Below are positions 29,448 to 38,679 of a stretch of 64,000 nt of DNA, piece by piece. Source of the DNA: Siminovitchia fordii DSM 16014 = CIP 108821 (lineage in GTDB: Bacteria > Bacillota > Bacilli > Bacillales > Bacillaceae_C); the NCBI RefSeq assembly GCF_000374565.1, contig NZ_KB894686.1:248001-312000 (forward strand), written 5' to 3'. The notes beneath the pieces are model-generated. The model saw only the letters and a list, made by a program, of their open reading frames with translations. It was not told where the DNA came from and ran no database searches. The translations under genes were made by a program, and so were the position numbers. Each line of letters begins with the position of its first letter. Position 1 is the first letter of the stretch.

Positions 29448-30767
29448 ATGGCTGTTTACAGTTTTGAAGAGTACCGATTCAAACCATATATACGTAAAGC
29501 AATAGGAAAATTGGGTTTCCGGGAGCCCACAACGATTCAAAGAAAAATGATCCCGCTTATTTTAAAGAGGCAGAGTGCCATCGGCCAATCTCAAACCGGA
29601 TCAGGGAAGACACACGCGTATCTGCTGCCTATCATTCAAAGGATTGATCCCGCCCGCCGCCAAGTACAAGCAGTGATATTTGCTCCAACAAGGGAGCTGG
29701 CAAGCCAGATTTACCAGGAGGCTCTAAAAATCACTGAAGCGGCCGTTGAGGGTGATGAGATTTCCGTGCGGAATTTTACAGGCGGAACGGATAAACAGCG
29801 GACAATCGAGAAGTTGAAACAGCAGCCGCATATTGTGATCGGCACTCCCGGAAGAATCCACGATCTTGTCAGGGAGCAGGCGTTATTTGTCCATAATGCA
29901 TCTATTCTTGTTATCGATGAAGCGGATCTATTGTTTGATATGGGCTTCATTCATGACGTGGACCAAATTGCAGGCAGAATGCCACAAAGCCTTGAAATGT
30001 ATGTCTTTTCTGCCACAATTCCGGAGAAGCTGAAACCTTTCTTAAAAAAATATATGGAGAATCCTATATTTGAGCATGCAACACCTAGCCAGCTGGCAGC
30101 AGAGCAAATCGAACATGTGCTCGTTCCTTTGGGGAGCAGGAAAAAAACTGATCTCCTGGGTCAAGTGCTTCGATCCATCAATCCTTATCTGGCCATTGTT
30201 TTTGTGAATACAAAACAGATGGCTGATCACGTGGCCGAACAATTAGCCGGGCAAGGGCTAAAAGTGGGAAGAATCCATGGAGGTTTGACTCCGCGTGAAC
30301 GGAAACGGATGATGAAACAGGTTCGTGACCTGGAATTTCAATACATCATTGCGACAGACCTGGCTGCAAGAGGCATTGATATCCCGGGTGTAAGCCATAT
30401 TATCAATTATGAACTTCCGAAGGACTTGGATTTTTATATTCATCGTGCCGGCCGGACTGCGAGAGCTGGTAATCAAGGTGTTTCATATACACTATATGAG
30501 CCGTCTGATGAAGATGCGATTGTTCGGTTGGAGAAAATGGGAATTCTATTTGGTCATCAAGATGTCCGCGGAAATGAGTGGATTGACCTTCCTGACCGCA
30601 ATCGCAGGAAAAACAGGATGCAGCTGAAAGAAAAAGAAAGCAGTACATCCAAAATTTATGTACGGAAGCCTAAAAAAGTGAAGCCTGGATATAAAAAGAA
30701 AATGGCTTCAGAAATAGAGAAATTAAAAAGAAGAGAGCGCCGTCTACAAAGAAATAAAAAGAAATAA
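29448..30767 (+). CDS. cshB: DEAD-box ATP-dependent RNA helicase CshB
   Basis: 439-residue cold-shock RNA helicase. Motifs in order: Q motif region (FREPTTIQRKMIP), Walker A GQSQTGSGKT, PTREL, DEAD (VIDEADLLFDMGF), SAT, then the second RecA fold with IATDLAARGIDIPG and HRAGRTARAG. The basic C-terminal tail (KKVKPGYKKKMASEIEKLKR) is expected to bind RNA. It acts in mRNA turnover and ribosome assembly at low temperature. nfo follows at 27 nt. Confidence 0.96.
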   Translation: MAVYSFEEYRFKPYIRKAIGKLGFREPTTIQRKMIPLILKRQSAIGQSQTGSGKTHAYLLPIIQRIDPARRQVQAVIFAPTRELASQIYQEALKITEAAVEGDEISVRNFTGGTDKQRTIEKLKQQPHIVIGTPGRIHDLVREQALFVHNASILVIDEADLLFDMGFIHDVDQIAGRMPQSLEMYVFSATIPEKLKPFLKKYMENPIFEHATPSQLAAEQIEHVLVPLGSRKKTDLLGQVLRSINPYLAIVFVNTKQMADHVAEQLAGQGLKVGRIHGGLTPRERKRMMKQVRDLEFQYIIATDLAARGIDIPGVSHIINYELPKDLDFYIHRAGRTARAGNQGVSYTLYEPSDEDAIVRLEKMGILFGHQDVRGNEWIDLPDRNRRKNRMQLKEKESSTSKIYVRKPKKVKPGYKKKMASEIEKLKRRERRLQRNKKK

Positions 30768-30794
30768 AAGCAGTATTGGGGAGGATGAGGAAGG

Positions 30795-31685
30795 TTGTTA
30801 AAAATAGGATCCCACGTATCGATGAGTGGCAAGAAAATGCTTCTTGGATCAAGTGAAGAGGCAGTCTCATATGGTGCTAATGCAATGATGATTTACACAG
30901 GGGCGCCACAAAATACGAGAAGAAAGAAAATTGAGGAGCTGAACATCGATGCCGGTTCTCTGCATATGAAGGAGAATGGCATAAATGATCTGATTGTGCA
31001 TGCTCCCTATATCATAAATATCGGCAATACAGTCAATCCGGCCACTTTTGAACTTGGGGTGAGTTTCCTTCGGTCGGAAATAGAGAGAACGACCGCATTA
31101 GGTGCAAATCAAATTGTCCTTCATCCCGGGGCACACGTAGGTGAGGGATCTGAAAAAGGGATCACAAAAATCATCGAAGGGCTCAATGAAGTATTGACTA
31201 CAGATCAGGAAGTACAAATTGCCCTTGAAACGATGGCAGGTAAAGGCTCGGAGTGCGGTCGTTCGTTTGAAGAGCTAGCCTTGATCATTGATGGTGTGAC
31301 ACATAACGAAAAGTTGTCGGTATGCTTTGATACATGCCACACCCATGATGCAGGCTATGATATTGTGAATGATTTTGATGGTGTTTTGGAAGAGTTTGAC
31401 CGCCTGATAGGCATTGATAGAATCAAGGTTGTTCATGTGAATGACAGCAAGAATGAGCGAGGTGCCCGGAAAGACCGGCATGAAAATATAGGATTTGGTC
31501 ATATTGGATTTGAAGCCCTTGACTATATCATCCATCATCCGCAACTTTCGGAAATACCAAAAATCTTGGAAACTCCTTATGTAGGAGCAGATAAGAAAAG
31601 TAAAAAAGCGCCGTATAAACATGAAATCGAGATGATCAGAGACAGGAAGTTTGATGGCGATCTTTTGGAAAAAATTACTGGATAA
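30795..31685 (+). CDS. nfo: Endonuclease IV
   Basis: 296-residue AP endonuclease for base-excision repair. The TIM-barrel zinc ligands are in [33 protein letters not shown] and [23 protein letters not shown] 30795 starts LLKIGSHVS-like sequence and follows GATGAGGAAGG; no ATG is available before the conserved IGSHVSM. Probably co-transcribed with cshB. Confidence 0.96.
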   Translation: MLKIGSHVSMSGKKMLLGSSEEAVSYGANAMMIYTGAPQNTRRKKIEELNIDAGSLHMKENGINDLIVHAPYIINIGNTVNPATFELGVSFLRSEIERTTALGANQIVLHPGAHVGEGSEKGITKIIEGLNEVLTTDQEVQIALETMAGKGSECGRSFEELALIIDGVTHNEKLSVCFDTCHTHDAGYDIVNDFDGVLEEFDRLIGIDRIKVVHVNDSKNERGARKDRHENIGFGHIGFEALDYIIHHPQLSEIPKILETPYVGADKKSKKAPYKHEIEMIRDRKFDGDLLEKITG

Positions 31686-31711
31686 ACTTTTTAAAGTAAT
31701 GGATAATCCAT

Positions 31712-31737
31712 AAGCCTGCAGGAGCGGGCTTTTTTTT
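31712..31737 (+). terminator. Terminator after nfo
   Basis: AAGCCTGC and GCGGGCTT form a stem with an AGGA loop, followed by seven T. Confidence 0.87.
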
Positions 31738-31758
31738 GTGGTTCATATGGCCGGATCT

Positions 31759-32013
31759 CTATTTGGTGAATTGAATAAATAACTTATTGATTTCCTTAGC
31801 TGTTTTGGGACCAGTGATTTTTGCGACTTCCCGAATAATGTTTGACCGGACATTGTCATCAAACAGGTCGAAATTTTTTCCGCGCAAAAAAGAGGCAATT
31901 TTTTCAGCTTGTCGGGCTGTCAGTTGAATGTTAAATTCACCAGCATATTTCATTAAATCCTTGGCTGTGATCACATTTAATTTGTAATTGACCATATTTT
32001 TGATCAGCTTCAT
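31759..32013 (-). CDS. yqfT: DUF2624 family protein (YqfT)
   Basis: 84 residues starting MKLIKNMVNYKLN at ATG 32013, which follows AAAGGAGG. The segment ITAKDLMKYAGEFNIQLTAR then AEKIASFLRGKNFDLF is the DUF2624 core. Small, helical, probably cytoplasmic, function unknown. The place between nfo and the zinc operon matches B. subtilis yqfT. Confidence 0.88.
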   Translation of the reverse strand: MKLIKNMVNYKLNVITAKDLMKYAGEFNIQLTARQAEKIASFLRGKNFDLFDDNVRSNIIREVAKITGPKTAKEINKLFIQFTK

Positions 32014-32082
32014 TTGAAAACCTCCTTTATCAATACTTATGTGCAATGTCTGTCTTCTGTGACATGAAAAAATGCTCAATCA

Positions 32083-32111
32083 TTTACAATAGTAGAGAAT
32101 TCGTGTATACT
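32083..32111 (+). promoter_or_regulatory. Sigma-A promoter for the znuCB-zur operon
   Basis: TTTACA (32083-32088), 17-bp spacer, TATACT (32106-32111). Confidence 0.8.
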
Positions 32112-32122
32112 TTAAAATTGTA

Positions 32123-32141
32123 AATAGGAATGATTCCTATT
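32123..32141 (+). promoter_or_regulatory. Zur-box-like operator
   Basis: Perfect 19-bp inverted repeat AATAGGAATGATTCCTATT centred on G32132. The inner 7-1-7 form TAGGAAT-G-ATTCCTA has the same architecture and AAT-N-ATT centre as the Bacillus Zur box (TCGTAAT-N-ATTACGA). It lies just after the predicted start site of an operon that ends with zur, so repression at high zinc with autoregulation is likely. Confidence 0.75.
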
Positions 32142-32166
32142 AGTGAGTAAAAGGAATGGGTAATCA

Positions 32167-32904
32167 ATGATTAATGAAAAAGTCATAGAAATAAAAAACG
32201 TCAGTTTTCAGTACGATCGGGAAATTGTCCTGGATCATATTCATTTATCTGTCTCAAGGGGATCTTTTTTGGGCATTGTAGGTCCGAATGGCTCCGGAAA
32301 ATCTACGCTTATGAAGCTTATACTCGGTTTATTGCGGCCCGATGAAGGTGAAATATTATTATTCCAGGAACAACAATCGAAATTTAAACACTGGGAACGT
32401 ATAGGCTTTGTTTCCCAAAAAGCAAATTCCTTTAATACCGGCTTTCCGGCAACTGTGTTTGAAGTTGTAGCAAGCGGGTTAACAGGCAAAATCGGATTGT
32501 TCCGTTTCCTTCGCCCGAAACACAAAAGAGAAATTATCCAGGCTATTGAACAGGTTGGTATGATAGAATTCATCAATAGGAAAATTGGAGAGCTTTCCGG
32601 GGGACAGCAACAGCGTGTCTTTATTGCCAGAGCTATTGTTTCACGCCCTGAAATCCTTATCCTTGATGAACCGACTGTGGGCGTGGATGCAAAGAATGTC
32701 CAATCTTTTTACAAGATCCTTCAATCTTTGAAGGAACAGCTTGGGATCACACTCGTGATGGTTTCCCACGATATAGATGCAATTTTAAGTGAAGCAGATC
32801 ATGTGGTTTACTTAAATAAGCGGGTACAGTTTTACGGGGATGTGGAAGAATATAAAAATGTAAGAGGCGAAAGGTTTTCCTTGGCTGACCATCCAGATTC
32901 CTAG
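32167..32904 (+). CDS. znuC: Zinc ABC transporter ATP-binding protein
   Basis: 245-residue ABC ATPase of the metal (Zn/Mn) uptake family. Walker A GPNGSGKST near 38-46, Q-loop FVSQKAN, signature LSGGQQQRVFIARAI, Walker B ILILDEPTVGVD, H-loop VSHD. It powers uptake through the permease encoded next. No substrate-binding protein gene is in this operon; a ZnuA must come from elsewhere. Zinc is inferred from the linked zur gene and operator. Confidence 0.9.
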   Translation: MINEKVIEIKNVSFQYDREIVLDHIHLSVSRGSFLGIVGPNGSGKSTLMKLILGLLRPDEGEILLFQEQQSKFKHWERIGFVSQKANSFNTGFPATVFEVVASGLTGKIGLFRFLRPKHKREIIQAIEQVGMIEFINRKIGELSGGQQQRVFIARAIVSRPEILILDEPTVGVDAKNVQSFYKILQSLKEQLGITLVMVSHDIDAILSEADHVVYLNKRVQFYGDVEEYKNVRGERFSLADHPDS

Positions 32905-32927
32905 ATTAATAAAGGTGGATGTTGATT

Positions 32928-33779
32928 TTGATTACAGCGATATATCAATATGAATTTTTACAAAATACTTTTATAACCGGGCTTTTGATCGGATTGATCG
33001 CGCCATTGCTCGGAACATTTTTGGTCGTCCGAAGGCTTTCGCTTATTGCTGACGCCTTGAGCCATGTCACCCTGTCTGGAATTGCGGCAAGTCTTTATCT
33101 CAGTAAAACGACTGCAATGTTTGCTGGGCTTAATCCACTTTTTTTCGGCATGGGATTTTCCGTGATCGGTTCCATATTGATTGAACGTTTGCGGACTGTT
33201 TATTCACATTATCAGGAATTGGCCATCCCGATCATCCTTTCAGGCGGAATCGGGGTCGGAGTCATTTTTATTTCTCTTGCCGATGGATTTAACACGGAAT
33301 TGCTGAACTATTTATTCGGGAGTGTCAGTGCAGTTACTCGAACGGATTTAGCGGTGATAGCTGTTATAAGTGTATGTGTTATTGCTATCGTCATTTTGAT
33401 GTACAAGGAATTATTTTTACTTTCATTTGATGAGGAACATGCTAAAGCTTCCGGTATACCATCAAAAGTGATTCACTTCATTTTTATCATTATGATTGCG
33501 CTTGTGATTGCTGCTTCGATGCGTATTGTCGGGATTTTACTTGTGTCTGCTTTGATGACTCTGCCGGTTGCTGCCGGGATGAGGGTTGCTAGCGGCTTTA
33601 AGAAGACCATTTTCATTTCAATCTTATTTGGTGAAACTTCTGTGATCGGTGGACTTGCCAGCGCCTATTATCTTGACCTTGCGCCGGGTGGGACGATTGT
33701 TGTCATTGCTATTGTCATTTTGCTTGGAGCTATTTTATATAAAAGAATCTATCATAAAATACAGCTGAAAATTCATTGA
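32928..33779 (+). CDS. znuB: Zinc ABC transporter permease
   Basis: About 283 residues with eight or so membrane helices; an ABC-3 family permease. RRLSLIADALSHVTLSGIA near the N-terminus and FDEEHAKASGI are family signatures, the latter contacting the ATPase. AAAGGTGG at 32911-32918 touches the ATG at 32919, so TTG 32928 at 9 nt is the better start. zur follows after 9 nt. Confidence 0.9.
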   Translation: MITAIYQYEFLQNTFITGLLIGLIAPLLGTFLVVRRLSLIADALSHVTLSGIAASLYLSKTTAMFAGLNPLFFGMGFSVIGSILIERLRTVYSHYQELAIPIILSGGIGVGVIFISLADGFNTELLNYLFGSVSAVTRTDLAVIAVISVCVIAIVILMYKELFLLSFDEEHAKASGIPSKVIHFIFIIMIALVIAASMRIVGILLVSALMTLPVAAGMRVASGFKKTIFISILFGETSVIGGLASAYYLDLAPGGTIVVIAIVILLGAILYKRIYHKIQLKIH

Positions 33780-33788
33780 GGTGATATC

Positions 33789-34217
33789 ATGCATATTGCT
33801 GAAGCCATACAAATGGTAAAAGACAGCGGGTATAAGTTGACGGATAAAAGGGAGCAGATGCTTGGCATATTTGCTGGCAAAAATAAGTATTTAACTGCAA
33901 AAGAAATTTTGGAATTGATGCAGGGAGATTATCCAAGAGTAAGTTTTGATACCATTTACCGCAATTTGTCACTGTTTTTGGATCTTGGCATTCTTGAAGC
34001 AACAGAGCTTGCAGGAGAGAAACATTTTCGTTACACGTGCGGGAAAGGGGAGGGACATCACCATCATTTCATTTGCTTGAAATGCGGGAGTTCCAAAACG
34101 ATTGATGCGTGCCCAATGGCTTATGTAACTGAAGACTTACAGGGGTATGATGTAGCGGACCACAAATTTGAAATATACGGGAAATGCCCGAAATGCAAAA
34201 AAGAAGCCGTGAGCTAG
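33789..34217 (+). CDS. zur: Zinc uptake regulator Zur (Fur family)
   Basis: 142-residue Fur-type repressor: N-terminal winged helix (LTDKREQMLGIFA, then SFDTIYRNLSLFLDLGIL as recognition region) and a C-terminal dimer domain with a GEGHHHHFICLKCG metal site and a structural zinc site formed with CPKC near the end. The operon context with znuC-znuB and the 7-1-7 palindrome favour Zur over Fur or PerR. Its stop codon lies within the terminator loop. Confidence 0.92.
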   Translation: MHIAEAIQMVKDSGYKLTDKREQMLGIFAGKNKYLTAKEILELMQGDYPRVSFDTIYRNLSLFLDLGILEATELAGEKHFRYTCGKGEGHHHHFICLKCGSSKTIDACPMAYVTEDLQGYDVADHKFEIYGKCPKCKKEAVS

Positions 34218-34230
34218 GCTTCTTTTTTTA
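34197..34230. terminator. Bidirectional terminator between zur and yqfW
   Basis: AAAAAAGAAGCC pairs with GGCTTCTTTTTT around an 8-nt loop that holds both stop codons. Poly-A on one side and poly-T on the other suit both directions. Confidence 0.9.
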
Positions 34231-34801
34231 TTTTGCTGCTTCCAAATACATTCTCAACCCATTTTTCAGCTTCTTTCCAATTGTGGACCCTGATGACATC
34301 CTTTGGTGCAGGTTTCCGGTTATATGGAGTATCGAATAATATAACAGGGATGCTGAGCTCCTCCGAAATAGCGACAGCATTATCGTGTTTATCCTCAAAA
34401 AATAGTTCTACTCCATGTTTCTTTGCGGTTGATACCTTGTCATGTGTTCCTATCAGATCTATATAGTGGTAATTCAGACCATGTTGCTGGAACCATGATT
34501 CAGTAACATCAAATAATGCATTTCCTCTTGCGCTGATAAAATACAACTCATGCTGATTTCCCCACTTTTGAAGTACCTGCTTTGCGCCGTTTGCAATGGG
34601 GGATTCCGCGTATATTTTAGGTTCAGTACTGATGAACCACTGATATAGTGCTTCTTCCGGAATATCGAGGCATTTATTGAGTTCATATTCTGTCAAATCA
34701 TCCAATGTGATATTCAAGTTAAACGATTCGTTTATGAATGGTACAAGTGATGTTGGGCAAGTTACTGTTCCATCAATGTCAATGCCGAACCTTCTTTGCA
34801 T
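34214..34801 (-). CDS. yqfW: HAD-family nucleotidase-like hydrolase (YqfW)
   Basis: 195 residues starting MQRRFGIDIDGTVTCP at ATG 34801, after AAAGGAG. The HAD nucleophile motif appears as DIDGT (D9, D11), motif II as FISARG and the acidic motif as FFEDKHDNA, so catalysis is likely. The family includes 5'(3')-deoxyribonucleotidases and related phosphatases; the substrate is not known. Converges on zur. Confidence 0.88.
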   Translation of the reverse strand: MQRRFGIDIDGTVTCPTSLVPFINESFNLNITLDDLTEYELNKCLDIPEEALYQWFISTEPKIYAESPIANGAKQVLQKWGNQHELYFISARGNALFDVTESWFQQHGLNYHYIDLIGTHDKVSTAKKHGVELFFEDKHDNAVAISEELSIPVILFDTPYNRKPAPKDVIRVHNWKEAEKWVENVFGSSKIKKEA

Positions 34802-34877
34802 AAATTTTACTCCTTTAATTGATATATAATAACTTTTAATACATTGTAACATACATTTCCGATTATTTTAGAAAGGC

Positions 34878-34912
34878 ATTTAAAAAGCACGGCCGCTTTG
34901 ACCGTGCTTTTG
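34878..34912 (-). terminator. Terminator after ispG
   Basis: AAAAGCACGG (34883-34892) and CCGTGCTTTT (34902-34911) form a 10-bp stem; on the minus strand the stem is followed by TTTT-containing sequence. It separates ispG from yqfW. Confidence 0.78.
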
Positions 34913-34964
34913 TTTCGGTTTAGGAATATATAGAACACCTTAAAAGGGTGATTCAGTATTTGTT

Positions 34965-36086
34965 TTAAACATTTTGCTTTTCAGCTTCTTTTTTCTCAGC
35001 TTCTTGCTTTTTAAAATATTCTTCCGCCATTATATCGATTTCTTTTTTTAGCTCTTCAACCATTGTTTCTTCTGGAACTTTACGGACAGTCTTTCCTTTT
35101 TTGAAAAGCAGTCCCTCTCCTCGTGCGCCTGCAATGCCGATATCGGCTTCCCTTGCTTCTCCCGGTCCGTTTACGGCACAGCCAAGGACAGATATTTTCA
35201 GAGGGGCTTTGATTTTTTGGATATATTCTTCCACTTCGTTTGCAATACTGATCAAGTCAATTTCAATACGTCCGCATGTCGGACATGAGACAAGTGTGGC
35301 TGCATTTGAAATCAACCCAAAAGCCTTTAGCAGTTCCCTGGCAACTTTTACTTCTTCAACAGGATCCGCACTTAATGAAATTCTCATCGTATTACCAATG
35401 CCCCTGCTCAGGATGGCACCAAGGCCGGCAGAGCTTTTTACTGTCCCTGCGAATAGGGTTCCGCTTTCTGTAATCCCCAGATGCAACGGATAGTCAAAAG
35501 CCATGGCCGCTTTTTCATAAGCTTCGATGGCAAGGTTCACATCAGAAGCCTTTAAAGAAACGATGATGTCGTGAAAATCGAGATCCTCAAGTATTTTGAT
35601 ATGGTGAAGTGCGCTTTCTACCATACCATCAGCAGTCGGATATCCGTATTTATTTAAAATATGTCTTTCAAGGCTCCCTGCATTGACACCGATACGGATT
35701 GGTATCCCTTTTTCTTTCGCTGCCTTTACAACAGCTTCAACTTTTTCCCTTTTTCCAATGTTGCCAGGATTGATACGGATTTTATCAGCACCGCCTTCTA
35801 TCGCTTTTAAAGCTAGGCGATAATCGAAATGAATATCAACAACCAACGGAATGTTGATTCTTTTTTTAATTTCAGGAATGGCATTTGCAGCTCTTTCGTC
35901 AGGACAGGCAACTCTCACAATTTGGCAACCCGCTTCTTCCAATCGTGCAATTTCTTTGACTGTTGCCTCAACATCATGAGTTTTTGATGTTGTCATGCTT
36001 TGGATAATGACTTCATTGCTGCCGCCAATCGTCAAGTTTCCCACTTTTACGGGGCGTGTTTTGGAACGATGTATGATTGTACCCAA
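34965..36086 (-). CDS. ispG: (E)-4-hydroxy-3-methylbut-2-enyl-diphosphate synthase (flavodoxin)
   Basis: 373-residue 4Fe-4S enzyme converting MEcPP to HMBPP. TIM-barrel N-terminal domain ([31 protein letters not shown]) and C-terminal domain with cluster ligands C268, C271 (SCPTCGR), C303 ([10 protein letters not shown]) and E310. The start is TTG 36086, ten bases after AAAGGAG, and the N-terminus aligns with the family. It feeds ispH, also in this window. Confidence 0.96.
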   Translation of the reverse strand: MGTIIHRSKTRPVKVGNLTIGGSNEVIIQSMTTSKTHDVEATVKEIARLEEAGCQIVRVACPDERAANAIPEIKKRINIPLVVDIHFDYRLALKAIEGGADKIRINPGNIGKREKVEAVVKAAKEKGIPIRIGVNAGSLERHILNKYGYPTADGMVESALHHIKILEDLDFHDIIVSLKASDVNLAIEAYEKAAMAFDYPLHLGITESGTLFAGTVKSSAGLGAILSRGIGNTMRISLSADPVEEVKVARELLKAFGLISNAATLVSCPTCGRIEIDLISIANEVEEYIQKIKAPLKISVLGCAVNGPGEAREADIGIAGARGEGLLFKKGKTVRKVPEETMVEELKKEIDIMAEEYFKKQEAEKKEAEKQNV

Positions 36087-36206
36087 AGGTCATTCTCTCC
36101 TTTATAAAATATAAAGGCGTTCGCCTCTATTTTTAAATCAATACAGGTATCTTACCATGTTTATTGTATCAATCTTTGCTTGAGATTGACAACTGATTGG
36201 TTGTAT

Positions 36207-36551
36207 TTAGTCGTCCTGCCGGCTGTAGATAGGGAATTTATATTTCTTATTGACTTGTATTTCATCAGGTTTTACCCCATCGTTCAATTTCTGAAAGTCC
36301 TCAATCAACTGGTTGATGGGGACAGGAATGGAGCCACCGTATATTGATTCTGCTACTGAGATTACAGTATCTCCCGGTTTAGTCACTTTAGTATCATAAG
36401 GCATGGATTTCATTTGAGCAGAATCGTTTGAACTACTTATTTCAGTCATTGCAGTGGCTGCTTGGTCAATTTTCAATGTCCCGATTTTTAAATCGTAATA
36501 AATACTATACATAAAAACGGCGATTGTAATAATAGCTGCGACTTTTTTCAA
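36207..36551 (-). CDS. yqfZ: Membrane-anchored LysM-like protein (YqfZ position)
   Basis: About 114 residues from TTG 36551, which follows GAGGCGGG. One N-terminal membrane segment (VAAIITIAVFMYSIYYDL) leads to an outer domain ending in a LysM-like stretch: KPGDTVISVAESIYGG, then LIEDFQKLNDGVKP and VNKKYKFPIY. A peptidoglycan-binding role is therefore inferred. An in-frame ATG at 36572 would place the ribosome site inside the gene. Position after ispG matches B. subtilis yqfZ; the identification is mainly positional. Confidence 0.75.
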   Translation of the reverse strand: MKKVAAIITIAVFMYSIYYDLKIGTLKIDQAATAMTEISSSNDSAQMKSMPYDTKVTKPGDTVISVAESIYGGSIPVPINQLIEDFQKLNDGVKPDEIQVNKKYKFPIYSRQDD

Positions 36552-36618
36552 CGTAAATCCCGCCTCTTTCATAAAGATGTACCATTTATATGCAACTGAG
36601 ACGGGCTTTATTCGTTGA

Positions 36619-37131
36619 TCAGGTTCTTTTTTTGGGTTTTGGAATGGCATAAATGCAGGCAAACATGATCCCGATCGCCATCACAAGTGCCAAGAGGAAG
36701 AAATAACTCTTTTCAAACTTGAACAGGTGGAGCAAACTGAATATGACTACCGGAAGCGTGACGCTGCAAGCTGTTAGTCTCCAGCTCTGTCTGTAAGGGA
36801 GCTTTCTTCCCAACCACTTTGCAATCGGTTCGCCAATTCCGGCCAATATTGTAATCGCCAAAAAAATAAGTCCGGCATTGAAAATGTATGTTGTAATAAC
36901 AACCATGATAGTCACGAGGCCCTTTGACCCGGCATCCGAAATAGTTTCTCCATAATCATTCATAAAATCCTGTTTGAAAATCATATCGTAGAATCCGCCA
37001 AGTGATAAGAACAGGGCCAGAATGAATACATGTTGAATAGACTTGCCGATTGTCAGAAACCTGTATTTTGCCATTTCTTTTGGTGAATACAAGCTATTGA
37101 AGAAAATAGTCATGAGTGAAACATTTCTCAA
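36619..37131 (-). CDS. yqgB: DUF1189 family membrane protein (YqgB-like)
   Basis: About 170 residues with four to five membrane helices. The N-terminal SLYSPKEMAKYRFLTIGKSI is typical of DUF1189 proteins; FKQDFMNDYGETISDAG is an outer loop. The start is uncertain: TTG 37131 has AAGGA 10 nt upstream, ATG 37113 lies closer to the conserved part, and ATG 37149 is also in frame. Function unknown. Confidence 0.75.
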   Translation of the reverse strand: MRNVSLMTIFFNSLYSPKEMAKYRFLTIGKSIQHVFILALFLSLGGFYDMIFKQDFMNDYGETISDAGSKGLVTIMVVITTYIFNAGLIFLAITILAGIGEPIAKWLGRKLPYRQSWRLTACSVTLPVVIFSLLHLFKFEKSYFFLLALVMAIGIMFACIYAIPKPKKRT

Positions 37132-37278
37132 AACTTTCACGTCCTTCATCCGTATAATCATTATTGTCGTTCTTCCACTAACCAGATTCAAGCATTTGAG
37201 TAAAGTTTGACAAAAAGTTCGAAAATGGGTTTACATAATATCCTATTACATCATCAGTTCACGTATTGCTGTTCATAA

Positions 37279-37351
37279 GGGAGGAAATGTAAGTAAGATG
37301 GATGTACTATATTGAAGGGAGGAGGAACTGTAAGATGGATGTACTATATTG
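37279..37351 (+). repeat. Short tandem duplication across the yqgC start
   Basis: A 22-base block (37293-37314) recurs at 37330-37351, each preceded by a GGGAGGA-type ribosome site, with a 37-bp period. The first copy reads ATG GAT GTA CTA TAT TGA and so encodes only five residues; the second is the true gene start. Confidence 0.9.
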
Positions 37352-37820
37352 GTCTGTTATTTCTATTGCCATAGTTTTGGCTTTTGTTGGACTTGTTTAC
37401 CCTGTCATTCCAAGTGTCTTACTCTTAATTGGTGCTTTTCTTTTGTACGGCGTTTTTTATTCCTTTTCACCTCTGAATCTTCTTTTTTGGATCATTCAGA
37501 TTCTGCTGGTGATACTGATTTTTATTGCAGACTACTTGGCAAATCTATTTGGAGTGAAAAAGTTTGGCGGTTCAAAGGCGGGAATATGGGGAAGTACAAT
37601 TGGCCTTTTGGTTGGACCGTTTGTCATTCCGGTTGCCGGCATTTTGATAGGGCCCTTCATTGGGGCGATGGCTGCAGAAATATTGGTAAACCGCACACGA
37701 TTCATAACCGCAATCAAAATCGGGACAGGGTCTGTGATAGGGTTCCTGGGAAGTGTCATAACAAAGACGGTCATCCAGCTTTTTATGGTTGGTTATTTCT
37801 TTTTCCTGGTGATAAAATAA
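37335..37820 (+). CDS. yqgC: DUF456 family membrane protein (YqgC)
   Basis: 161 residues, almost wholly hydrophobic, with about five membrane helices and glycine-rich loops (GLLVGPFVIPVAGILIGPFIGA) characteristic of DUF456. ATG 37335 follows GGGAGGAGG. It precedes sodA as in B. subtilis yqgC. Function unknown. Confidence 0.88.
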   Translation: MDVLYWSVISIAIVLAFVGLVYPVIPSVLLLIGAFLLYGVFYSFSPLNLLFWIIQILLVILIFIADYLANLFGVKKFGGSKAGIWGSTIGLLVGPFVIPVAGILIGPFIGAMAAEILVNRTRFITAIKIGTGSVIGFLGSVITKTVIQLFMVGYFFFLVIK

Positions 37821-37923
37821 GCGAGCATAAAATTTGAATGTGCAACTAATATTTGATAATCTTATGATGAAATACGATTGAATCGTTCAATGATTCAAAA
37901 AATTACATAGGAGGAGATTTATC

Positions 37924-38529
37924 ATGGCATACGAATTACCACAGTTACCATACGCTTACGATGCGTTGGAGCCTCACATTGATAAGGAAACGATGAATAT
38001 TCACCACACAAAGCACCATAACACATACGTTACAAACCTGAATAAAGCTGTAGAAGGCAGCGAGTTGGCTAATAAACCTGTTGAAGAATTGATTGCTGAT
38101 CTTGATTCCGTTCCGGAGTCAATCAGAACAGCAGTACGCAACAATGGCGGAGGCCACGCTAATCACTCTTTATTCTGGAAATTGCTTTCTCCACAAGGTG
38201 GAGGAGAGCCAAGCGGTGACTTGAAGGATGCCATTGAAAGTAAATTTGGCAGCTTTGACAAATTCAAAGAGGAATTTGAAGCTGCTGGAGCTGGACGTTT
38301 CGGTTCAGGATGGGCTTGGTTGATCGTTAATAACGGCGAATTGGAAATCACAAGCACCCCTAACCAAGACAGCCCGATCATGGAAGGTAAAAAGCCGATT
38401 CTAGGCCTTGATGTTTGGGAGCATGCATATTATCTTAATTATCAAAACCGCCGTCCTGATTACATGAAAGCGTTCTGGAATGTGGTCAACTGGAACGAAG
38501 TGCAAAAACTTTATAACGAAGCAAAATAA
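37924..38529 (+). CDS. sodA: Superoxide dismutase [Mn]
   Basis: 201-residue Fe/Mn-type SOD. Metal ligands H27, H81, D163 and H167 (DVWEHAYY) are all present, and GSGWAWL plus the general sequence favour manganese, as in Bacillus SodA. It detoxifies superoxide in the cytoplasm. Strong TAGGAGGAG site before the ATG; its own terminator follows. Confidence 0.97.
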   Translation: MAYELPQLPYAYDALEPHIDKETMNIHHTKHHNTYVTNLNKAVEGSELANKPVEELIADLDSVPESIRTAVRNNGGGHANHSLFWKLLSPQGGGEPSGDLKDAIESKFGSFDKFKEEFEAAGAGRFGSGWAWLIVNNGELEITSTPNQDSPIMEGKKPILGLDVWEHAYYLNYQNRRPDYMKAFWNVVNWNEVQKLYNEAK

Positions 38530-38544
38530 TTTTTGCTGTACTAA

Positions 38545-38583
38545 AAACGGATTGCCTGCCTACGCGGGTGATTCGTTTTTTTT
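38545..38583 (+). terminator. Terminator after sodA
   Basis: AACGGATTGCCTGC and GCGGGTGATTCGTT form an imperfect stem with a CTAC loop, then eight T. Confidence 0.85.
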
Positions 38584-38679
38584 GGTGCCGACAGGGAAAA
38601 TCATTTTCTAATTTTGGGCCTCGTTTCTTTATGGCAGAATGAACAGGATGCAAAAATTGGAGCCGACCTCTACCGTTTA

